This document shows, in pieces, positions 57,708 through 64,000 of a stretch of 64,000 bases of DNA (position 1 is the stretch's first letter; each line of letters starts with the position of its first letter). The translations under genes and the position numbers were made by a program. The stretch is from Saccharothrix syringae (GTDB lineage: Bacteria; Actinomycetota; Actinomycetes; Mycobacteriales; Pseudonocardiaceae), in contig NZ_CP034550.1 of NCBI RefSeq assembly GCF_009498035.1, positions 9,734,001 through 9,798,000 of the forward strand, in the 5' to 3' direction. The notes below the pieces were generated by a model. That model ran no database searches. It saw only the letters and a program-made list of their open reading frames with translations, and was not told the DNA's origin.

Positions 57708-60700
57708 ATGAGGCTCATGCGGGCAAGGAGATCGCTGGTGGTCGTCACGACCGCTGCCCTGGCGCTGGGAGGCGTGGGAGGCTGGTCACCAGCCACCGCC
57801 GCACCCGAGCCGGGGGAGCCAACCGTGAGCGAAGCGCTCTTCACCACCTCGTTCGAGGACGGGCAGCCGCAGGCCACGTGGTTGAGCACGGTCGAGACGG
57901 GCCCGGACGGCACGCCGAAGACCTCGGGCGTCAACGGCAACGACTCCACCGGCATCCCGGGCAACGTCACCGACCGGGTGGTCGACGTGGCGGCCAACTC
58001 CGAGAACTCCGGTTCCGGCGAGGTCAAGGAGAACCTCGTCGACGGCAGCAGCGCGTCGAAGTGGCTGACGTTCACCCCGACCGGCTGGGTCCGGTTCACC
58101 TTCGCCGAACCGGTCGCGGTCAAGCGGTACGCGATGACCTCGGCCAACGACGCCCCCGAGCGCGACCCGCGCGACTGGACCCTGCGCGGCTCCCAGGACG
58201 GCACCACGTGGACGGCGCTGGACGGCCGCACCGGCGAGGCGTTCGCCGAGCGGTTCCAGACCAAGTCCTACGACCTGGCCAACACCGAGGCGTTCCGGTA
58301 CTACCAGCTCGACATCACCCGCAACGCGGGCGGCGTGAACCTGGTGCAGCTGGCCGAGGTCCAGTTCTCCGACGGCTCCACCGCCCCGCCCGCGCAGCAC
58401 ATGCGCACCACCGTGGGCAAGGGCGCCAACGGCGGGTACAACGCCAAGGCGGGCGCGGGCTTCACCGGCAACCGCGCGCTGCGCTACCAGGGCACGCACG
58501 TGGCCGAGGGCCGCGGCTACTCGTACAACAAGGTGTTCGAGGTCGACATCCCGGTCACCGCGACCACCGAGCTGTCCTACCTGATCTTCCCGTCGTTCAC
58601 CACCGACGACCTGAACTACCCGGCCACCCACGCCTCGCTGGACCTCGCCTTCTCCGACGGCACCTACCTCAGCGACCTGGGCGCCCGCGACCAGCACGGC
58701 TTCGAGCTGTCCCCGCGCGGCCAGGGCGCGGCGAAGTCGCTCTACACCAACCAGTGGAACCGGGTGGCCTCCGTGGTCGGCTCGGTGGCCGCGGGCAAGA
58801 CGATCAAGCGCATCCTCGTCGCCTACGACAACCCGAGGGGCCCGGCCGCGTTCAACGGCTGGATCGACGACGTCGCGGTCAAGTCCGCGCCCGAGGTGGT
58901 GGAGCGCGCGCGCCCGACCGACTGGGTGCTCACCACGCGCGGCACGAACTCCAGCGGTTCGTTCTCGCGCGGGAACAACTTCCCGGCCACCGCGGTGCCG
59001 CACGGCTTCAACTTCTGGTCGCCCATGACCAACGCCGGGTCGATCAGCTGGCTCTACGAGTACGCCAAGACCAACAACCGCGACAACCTGCCCACGCTCC
59101 AGGCGTTCACCGCCGGCCACGAGCCGAGCCCGTGGATGGGCGACCGGCAGACGTTCCAGGTCATGCCGTCCACCGGTGAGCCCACCGCCGACCGGGCCGT
59201 GCGCGCGCTGCCGTTCCGGCACGAGAACGAGACCGCGCGGGCGCACTACTACGGGGTGAAGTTCGAGAACGGCATGCGCACCGAGATCGCGCCGACCGAC
59301 CACGCCGCGGTGTTCCGCTTCACCTTCGTCGACGGCCAGTCCAACCTGGTGTTCGACAACGTCAACAACAGCGGCGGCCTCACCCTGGACCCGGCCACCG
59401 GCGAGGTGACCGGCTTCTCGGACGTCAAGAGCGGCCTGTCCACCGGTGCGACTCGCCTGTTCGTGTACGGCGTGGTCGACAAGCCGGTGACGGCCAGTGG
59501 CCGGCTGACCGGCGCGGGCCGCGACAACGTGGCCGGCTACTTCCGGTTCGACACCTCGACCGACAAGACCGTCACGCTGAAGATCGCCACCTCGCTGATC
59601 GGCGTGGAGCAGGCGAGGAAGAACCTCGCGCTGGAGGTCTCGGCGTCCGACACGTTCGACTCGGTGCGCGACCGGGCGCAGGCGGCGTGGGACGACGTGC
59701 TGGGCGTGGTCGAGGTCGAGGGCGCGACCGAGGACCAGCTGACCACGCTGTACTCCAACCTCTACCGCCTGTACCTGTACCCGAACTCCGGTTTCGAGAA
59801 CACCGGCACCGCCGACGCGCCCAGGCACCAGTACGCCTCCCCGGTGCGGGCCGCCGGTCCGTCGACGCCCACCCGGACCGGCGCCGAGGTCGTCGACGGC
59901 AGGATCTACGTCAACAACGGCTTCTGGGACACCTACCGCACCACGTGGCCCGCGTACAGCCTGCTCACGCCGAAGCGCGCCGCCGAGCTGGCCGACGGCT
60001 TCGTGCAGCAGTACCGCGACGGCGGCTGGATCTCCCGCTGGTCCTCCCCCGGCTACGCCAACCTGATGACCGGCACCAGCTCGGACGTGGCGTTCGCGGA
60101 CGCGTTCGTCAAGGGCGTGGACCTGCCCGACGCCGAGGCCGCCTACGAGGCCGCCGTGAAGAACGCGACGGTGGCGCCGCCGAACGCGGGCGTCGGCCGC
60201 AAGGGCCTGGACACCTCGATCTTCACCGGCTACACCTCCACCGCCACCGGCGAGGGCATGTCGTGGGCGATCGAGGGCTACGTCAACGACTACGGCATCG
60301 CCAACATGGCGCGCGCCCTGCACGAGAAGACCGGCGAAGCCCGTTACGCCGCGGACTACGAGTACTTCGCCAACCGCGCGCGGAACTACGTCCACATGTT
60401 CGACCCGGCCACCGGCTTCTTCCAGGGCCGCAACCCCGACGGCACGCGCCGCGCGGCCCCCGACGAGTACGACCCGCGCGAGTGGGGCCACGACTACACC
60501 GAGACCGACGGCTGGAACATGGCCTTCTCCGTCCCGCACGACGGCCAGGGCCTGGCCAACCTCTACGGCGGGCGGGACGGCCTGGCGGCCAAGCTCGACG
60601 AGTTCTTCGCCACCCCGGAGACCGCGAAGTTCCCCGGTTCATACGGTGGTGTGATCCACGAGATGACCGAGGCGCGCGACGTGCGGATGGGCCAGCTCGG

Positions 60701-61982
60701 CCACTCCAACCAGGTCTCGCACCACATCACCTACATGTACGACTACGCGGGCCGGCCGTGGAAGACGCAGGAGAAGGTCCGCGAAATCCTCGGGCGCCTG
60801 TACCTGGGCAGCGAGATCGGCCAGGGCTACCCCGGCGACGAGGACAACGGCGAGCAGTCCGCGTGGTGGCTGTTCAGCGCGCTCGGCTTCTACCCGCTCC
60901 AGATGGGCAACGACACCTACGCGATCGGCTCACCGCTGTTCAAGAAGGCGACGGTGCACCTGGAGAACGGCCGCACGCTGGTCGTCAACGCGCCCGGGAA
61001 CAGCGCCCGCAACATCTACGTCCAGTCCCTCAAGGTCAACGGGAAGAAGTGGGACAAGGCGTACCTGCGGCACGAGGACATCGCGTCCGGCGGCACGCTC
61101 GACTTCGAGATGGGCGACTCGCCCTCCCGCTGGGCCACCGGTCCCGACGCCGCCCCGCCGTCGCTGACCACGGGCGACGAGCCGCCCGCCCCGCTGCGCG
61201 ACGTGGCGACGGCGGGGAACACCACGGCCTCCGGCCCCGTGGCGGCCCTGGTGGACGACACCTCGCAGACCAGGGGTTCGGCGTCCTGGCTCCAGGTCTC
61301 GCTGCCGGACAACAAGGAGGCGGCCACCTTCTACACGCTCACCTCGGGCAAGGCGGACGGCGACCCGGCGGCGTGGGAGCTGAGGGCGTCGTACGACGGT
61401 CAGACGTGGGTGACCGTGGACAAGCGGTCCGACCAGGCGTTCCAGTGGCGGCAGCAGACCAGGGCGTTCAAGATCGAGTCCCCCGGCCACTACCGCCACT
61501 ACCGCCTGGAGTTCGCCGCCCAGGCCGCGCTCGCCGAGTTCGAACTGCTGTCCGAGCCGTTCGCGCAGTGCACCGCCGTGACCGGTGAGCACCGCGGCGC
61601 GCTGCACGTGCGCTCCGGCGTGACCTGCGTGAACGCGGCCACGGTCACCGGCCCGGTCACCGTGGCGGCGGGTGCCTCCCTGTACGTCTTCGGCGGCACC
61701 CTGCGCGGTCCCCTGTCGGCCACCGGCGCGGCGGCGGTCGTGCTGGTGGAAAGCGAGGTCGGCGGCCCGGTGGCGATCACCAACGCCACCGGCCAGGTGT
61801 CACTGGAGAAGGTGACCGCGGGCGGCCCGGTGAGCCTGACGGGCAACAAGGGCGGCACCCTCCTGGCCGGCAACCAGGTCCGGGGCCCGATGTCCTGCGT
61901 GGCCGCCGACCCGCCGCCGACCAACGGTGGGTGGGCCAACGAGGTGAGGGGGCCCAGGACGGGCCAGTGCTCCGCCCTCTAG
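57708..61982 (+). CDS. Secreted GH92 alpha-mannosidase-like multidomain enzyme
   Basis: A 1424-residue secreted protein with a signal peptide (about 1-31, ending ATAA). A galactose-binding (F5/8 type C-like) module is at about 85-225, a beta-rich segment at 235-395, the GH92 N-terminal domain from about 400, and the (alpha/alpha)6 domain at about 660-1150 with GEGMSWAIEGYVNDYG, LGHSNQVSHHITYMY and the acid-rich GYPGDEDNGEQSAWW. Another F5/8-like module (about 1160-1285) and a C-terminal beta-helix-like repeat domain (about 1300-1424) follow. GH92 enzymes remove terminal alpha-mannose in a calcium-dependent way. Control by the divergent ROK protein is inferred. Confidence 0.9.
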   Translation: MRLMRARRSLVVVTTAALALGGVGGWSPATAAPEPGEPTVSEALFTTSFEDGQPQATWLSTVETGPDGTPKTSGVNGNDSTGIPGNVTDRVVDVAANSENSGSGEVKENLVDGSSASKWLTFTPTGWVRFTFAEPVAVKRYAMTSANDAPERDPRDWTLRGSQDGTTWTALDGRTGEAFAERFQTKSYDLANTEAFRYYQLDITRNAGGVNLVQLAEVQFSDGSTAPPAQHMRTTVGKGANGGYNAKAGAGFTGNRALRYQGTHVAEGRGYSYNKVFEVDIPVTATTELSYLIFPSFTTDDLNYPATHASLDLAFSDGTYLSDLGARDQHGFELSPRGQGAAKSLYTNQWNRVASVVGSVAAGKTIKRILVAYDNPRGPAAFNGWIDDVAVKSAPEVVERARPTDWVLTTRGTNSSGSFSRGNNFPATAVPHGFNFWSPMTNAGSISWLYEYAKTNNRDNLPTLQAFTAGHEPSPWMGDRQTFQVMPSTGEPTADRAVRALPFRHENETARAHYYGVKFENGMRTEIAPTDHAAVFRFTFVDGQSNLVFDNVNNSGGLTLDPATGEVTGFSDVKSGLSTGATRLFVYGVVDKPVTASGRLTGAGRDNVAGYFRFDTSTDKTVTLKIATSLIGVEQARKNLALEVSASDTFDSVRDRAQAAWDDVLGVVEVEGATEDQLTTLYSNLYRLYLYPNSGFENTGTADAPRHQYASPVRAAGPSTPTRTGAEVVDGRIYVNNGFWDTYRTTWPAYSLLTPKRAAELADGFVQQYRDGGWISRWSSPGYANLMTGTSSDVAFADAFVKGVDLPDAEAAYEAAVKNATVAPPNAGVGRKGLDTSIFTGYTSTATGEGMSWAIEGYVNDYGIANMARALHEKTGEARYAADYEYFANRARNYVHMFDPATGFFQGRNPDGTRRAAPDEYDPREWGHDYTETDGWNMAFSVPHDGQGLANLYGGRDGLAAKLDEFFATPETAKFPGSYGGVIHEMTEARDVRMGQLGHSNQVSHHITYMYDYAGRPWKTQEKVREILGRLYLGSEIGQGYPGDEDNGEQSAWWLFSALGFYPLQMGNDTYAIGSPLFKKATVHLENGRTLVVNAPGNSARNIYVQSLKVNGKKWDKAYLRHEDIASGGTLDFEMGDSPSRWATGPDAAPPSLTTGDEPPAPLRDVATAGNTTASGPVAALVDDTSQTRGSASWLQVSLPDNKEAATFYTLTSGKADGDPAAWELRASYDGQTWVTVDKRSDQAFQWRQQTRAFKIESPGHYRHYRLEFAAQAALAEFELLSEPFAQCTAVTGEHRGALHVRSGVTCVNAATVTGPVTVAAGASLYVFGGTLRGPLSATGAAAVVLVESEVGGPVAITNATGQVSLEKVTAGGPVSLTGNKGGTLLAGNQVRGPMSCVAADPPPTNGGWANEVRGPRTGQCSAL

Positions 61983-61988
61983 GTCGGT

Positions 61989-62897
61989 TCACCAGGGGAT
62001 TTCGCGGCACCGGTGCGCGGAATCCCCTGGTTCCACCTGCAGGGTGGCGTGCTCGATGTGGTAGCGCGCGGCCAACATGTCCTGAGCGGCCTTCAGGACC
62101 TGGGCCGGATCGGCGTCGTCGCAGGTGGTGAGGTGCGCCGAGGCGACTTCCATGCCCGAGGTCAGCGTCCAGACGTGCAGGTCGTGCGCCTCGGCGACGC
62201 CGGGCAGCCGCCCCAGCTCGGCCAGCACCTCGGCGACGTCAAGGCGTTCCGGGGCGTGCTGGAAGAGGATGCGCAACGCGCTGGCGGCCAGCTTGTAAGT
62301 GCGCGGCAGGACGAAGAGCCCGATCGCCACACCCATGACGGGGTCGGCATACCGCCACCCGAAGAGCAGCGTGACGAGCCCGCTGAGCAGCACCCCCACC
62401 GACCCGATGAGGTCGGCGAGCACTTCCAGGTAGGCCCCGCGGACGTTGATGTTCTCCTTGGCCCCGTCCCGGAGCACGAAGAACGACACCAGGTTGGCCG
62501 CCAACCCGGCAACCGCCGCCAGGATCACGGGCAACCCGGGCACCGCGGGCGGGTCGCCGAGCCGCCGGACGGCCTCGTAGACCACGTAGGCGGCCACCCC
62601 GAACAGCAGGACCGCGTTGGCGAGGGCGGCGAGCACCTCGGCCCGGTAGAGCCCGAACGTCCGACTGCCCCTGGTCCCCGCGTGGCGCGCGAGCAGGATG
62701 GCGGCCAGGGCCATCCCGACGCCCAGCACGTCGGTGAGCATGTGGGCGGCGTCGGAGATGAGCGCCAGCGAGCCGGTCGCGATGCCGACGACGAACTCGA
62801 CCAGCATGAACGCCGCGCCGATGGCGAAGGCGATCCACAGTCGTCCCAGGTGCTCGGCACCGGTGTGGGCGGCCCCGTGGCCGTGTCCGTGCCCCAT
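61989..62897 (-). CDS. Cation diffusion facilitator (metal exporter)
   Basis: A 302-residue CDF protein with an N-terminal His/Gly cluster (MGHGHGHG), six membrane helices and a cytoplasmic C-terminal domain containing HDLHVWTLTSGMEVASAHLTT. Helix 2 has SDAAHMLTDV, the metal site, and helix 5 a matching LADLIGSVGVLL segment. It exports zinc, cobalt or similar ions by proton exchange. ATG 62897 gives the His-rich start. Its 3' end overlaps a strong hairpin shared with the convergent GH92 gene. Confidence 0.9.
   Translation of the reverse strand: MGHGHGHGAAHTGAEHLGRLWIAFAIGAAFMLVEFVVGIATGSLALISDAAHMLTDVLGVGMALAAILLARHAGTRGSRTFGLYRAEVLAALANAVLLFGVAAYVVYEAVRRLGDPPAVPGLPVILAAVAGLAANLVSFFVLRDGAKENINVRGAYLEVLADLIGSVGVLLSGLVTLLFGWRYADPVMGVAIGLFVLPRTYKLAASALRILFQHAPERLDVAEVLAELGRLPGVAEAHDLHVWTLTSGMEVASAHLTTCDDADPAQVLKAAQDMLAARYHIEHATLQVEPGDSAHRCREIPW
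61992..62030. terminator. Bidirectional terminator overlapping the CDF 3' end
   Basis: A 15-bp stem with one mismatch (61992-62006 with 62016-62030) and a 9-base loop, ten bases after the GH92 stop and within the last codons of the CDF gene. It should halt transcripts of both genes. Confidence 0.75.
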
Positions 62898-62904
62898 GGG
62901 GCGG

Positions 62905-62933
62905 AACATATAGTCACATGCGCATGAGTGCAA
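62905..62933 (-). promoter_or_regulatory. Candidate promoter and palindrome for the CDF gene
   Basis: On the minus strand TTGCAC (62933-62928) and TATGTT (62910-62905) are 17 bp apart. The spacer includes the perfect palindrome CATGCGCATG (62917-62926). The -10 lies seven bases before ATG 62897, which points to a leaderless message, and a palindrome there could bind a metal-sensing repressor. Confidence 0.5.
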
Positions 62934-63095
62934 CTCGGCCACTGCGGGGCCGGGTCGCCCCACCGTGTCGGCGGGTACACGGCTTCCTGGTTGGTCAACC
63001 CGGTGAAGTCGCAGGTCAACGCGTTGGGGTGACGTTTGGGGGGAGGGGGTGAAAACGCGCTCGTGCGGTGCGCTAAGCTTCTCCCCGTAGCTACG

Positions 63096-63167
63096 GCCCC
63101 CGTAGCTCAGGGGATAGAGCACCGCCCTCCGGAGGCGGGTGCGCAGGTTCGAATCCTGCCGGGGGCA
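63096..63167 (+). tRNA. tRNA-Arg (anticodon CCG)
   Basis: A 72-base cloverleaf: acceptor GCCCCCG/CGGGGGC with discriminator A, D-arm GCTC/GAGC, anticodon stem CCGCC/GGCGG with loop CTCCGGA (anticodon CCG, reading CGG), T-arm GCAGG-TTCGAAT-CCTGC. No CCA is encoded. In related genomes a tRNA-Arg gene lies close to argS; here the distance is about 11 kb. Confidence 0.97.
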
Positions 63168-63176
63168 CTCTGCGAC

Positions 63177-63213
63177 AAGGCCCTTGACCAGCGCGAAGCC
63201 GGTCAAGGGCCTT
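63177..63213 (+). terminator. Terminator after tRNA-Arg
   Basis: A perfect 13-bp stem (63177-63189 with 63201-63213) with an 11-base loop, ten bases after the tRNA. Confidence 0.8.
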
Positions 63214-63278
63214 CGTCGTCCGTCCGGCTGCGTCCCAGTTGGGACCGGCCCCCTACTGTTCACCCAGCCGATCGGCGA

Positions 63279-63716
63279 TCAGCCGTTGGCGGAGACCTGA
63301 CGGTACTGGGAGTCGCAGCTCAGCTGGGTGCTGCCTTCGAAGTTGCACGCCTTGACCCTGATCCAGCCGCTTTCCGGGATGTTGGCCAGGTTGTGCTCGG
63401 TGCAGGAGCCATATCCCGGAGTGGTGTTGATGGTGCGGCGGGTGTCGGGCGAGGTGGAGCGGTAGTAGTAGGAGACCGGGTGGTGGTCCCTGCCGCTGTC
63501 GCAGTTGTAGAGGATTTCGCCGGTGGGCTGCCAACAGGCGAATGCGCCCCCGTCCTGGGACACCGACGCGACGGTGCAATCGGCAGCGGCGGCGAACGCC
63601 GCGGCCGACGCCGGCACCTGTTCCGCCGGCACGGTCTGCGCGGATGCCGTCCCACCGCCCATGCCGAACACGGTTAACGCGATCGCGGCGACAACCGCGA
63701 TACCCCCTCGTTTCAT
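63279..63716 (-). CDS. Small secreted Cys-rich protein
   Basis: A 145-residue protein with a Sec signal peptide (about 1-26, cleavage after TASA). The mature part has six Cys (DCTV, FACW, YNCD, GSCT, KACN, LSCD), enough for three disulfides, with Trp and Tyr-rich segments (HPVSYYYRSTSPD). I do not recognise the family; it could be a structural or inhibitor-like surface protein. ATG 63716 has a GGGGAG site. The DNA is noticeably less GC-rich than in the rest of the window and lies next to a tRNA gene. Confidence 0.75.
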   Translation of the reverse strand: MKRGGIAVVAAIALTVFGMGGGTASAQTVPAEQVPASAAAFAAAADCTVASVSQDGGAFACWQPTGEILYNCDSGRDHHPVSYYYRSTSPDTRRTINTTPGYGSCTEHNLANIPESGWIRVKACNFEGSTQLSCDSQYRQVSANG

Positions 63717-63915
63717 GGCTCTCCCCTTGGTCGGACCGCCGAGTGGCTTGCCCCCCGGCCGGCCGGAGGTGATTCTTCGCCCCCCAGCACCGTGTTCGTG
63801 CCGATTGGGCCCACTCCACCCCATCGGACCAAGGCGACAGCGCCATCAGCACAGGTGGGCCGCGCTCGTTGCTGACGCACACTGGCCGAATTGTGCCTCG
63901 TGAGGTGGAATGTCG

Positions 63916-63937
63916 GAGTGGGACAGTTGTCCCACTC
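63916..63937. promoter_or_regulatory. Perfect 22-bp inverted repeat, candidate operator
   Basis: GAGTGGGACA-GT-TGTCCCACTC, with 10-bp perfect arms and a 2-bp centre. It lies 32 bp before the gene that starts at the window's right end. The shape fits a dimeric regulator site. Confidence 0.55.
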
Positions 63938-63969
63938 ACGACGATGGCGGTGATCGAGGAGTGGACCGG

Positions 63970-64000
63970 GTGCCGATCCTGGACGAGAAGTTGGGCGACA
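63970..64000 (+). CDS. Start of an unidentified gene (cut by window end)
   Basis: The last 31 bases read MPILDEKLGD from GTG 63970, with every third position G or C and a GAGGAG ribosome site eight bases upstream. The frame continues out of the window. An ATG at 63944 in another frame uses rarer codons (AGA, AGT) and is less likely. The product cannot be identified. Confidence 0.35.
   Translation, partial: MPILDEKLGD

Noticed and set aside
63944..64000. Start of an XRE-type regulator reading MAVIEEWTG
   Set aside because: The first residues fit such proteins, but the following codons (AGA, AGT, ACA) do not suit this genome and the similarity stops; the GTG frame at 63970 fits better.

Overview
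The window is very GC-rich (roughly 70-75%), with G or C at nearly every third codon position, many GTG and some TTG starts, and Shine-Dalgarno sites of the GGAGG type. Gene content and order are those of a mycelial actinomycete. The order argS-lysA-hom-thrC-thrB-rho-rpmE-prfA-prmC-sua5-wecA-atpI-atpBEFHAGD-C-DUF2550-(cobalamin adenosyltransferase)-murA matches the Mycobacterium tuberculosis Rv1292-Rv1315 block. A Pseudonocardiaceae-type host (Saccharothrix, Lentzea or Actinosynnema-like) is my inference. No species can be read from the sequence.

Layout. (1) 1-9.7 kb, metabolic and hypothetical genes: a zinc-ribbon protein, an FmdB-like protein, two DUF3558-like lipoproteins, a double-domain 3-hydroxyacyl-CoA dehydrogenase, a PTS-type dihydroxyacetone kinase operon (dhaK-dhaL-dhaM::HPr) and an aldehyde dehydrogenase. 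(2) 9.7-18.7 kb: a sodium/solute symporter with a small partner, a lipoprotein, the mismatch endonuclease NucS, an amino-acid permease with a Nudix hydrolase, an enoyl-CoA hydratase and an ethylmalonyl-CoA mutase. (3) 18.8-33.8 kb: murA, cobalamin adenosyltransferase, DUF2550, the F1Fo ATP synthase genes, wecA and sua5. atpC is separated from atpD by an IclR/MFS/Nudix insert. (4) 33.9-37.4 kb: an accessory stretch of unassigned genes between sua5 and prmC. (5) 37.5-52 kb: prmC, lpdA, a BAAT-like hydrolase, prfA, rpmE, rho, the hom-thrC-thrB operon, lysA and argS. (6) 52-64 kb: a DUF3105/DUF305 pair, a long acyl-CoA dehydrogenase, a ROK regulator divergent from a large secreted GH92 alpha-mannosidase-like enzyme, a CDF metal exporter, tRNA-Arg(CCG), a small secreted protein and the start of another gene.

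How the genes fit together. Central functions dominate: ATP synthesis, aspartate-family amino acids, translation termination and cell-wall precursors. Ethylmalonyl-CoA mutase, the B12 adenosyltransferase, the hydroxyacyl-CoA dehydrogenase, the enoyl-CoA hydratase and the acyl-CoA dehydrogenase point to C4/C5 acyl-CoA assimilation. Related GTTAC...GTA-type sites precede four of the acyl-CoA and aldehyde genes, suggesting a shared TetR-like regulator that is not in the window.

Most unusual items. A two-gene module (35413-37421) consists of a membrane protein ending in a Gly/Val/Asp/Asn motif and a small helical protein beginning with the same motif, an arrangement like an amyloid-type signalling pair. 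A 22-bp-period array of inverted repeats lies beside the rho terminator. Several short tandem arrays start at or next to stop codons, two of them apparently copied from the last codons of the gene. The atp operon is interrupted, and MurA has Asp at position 117.
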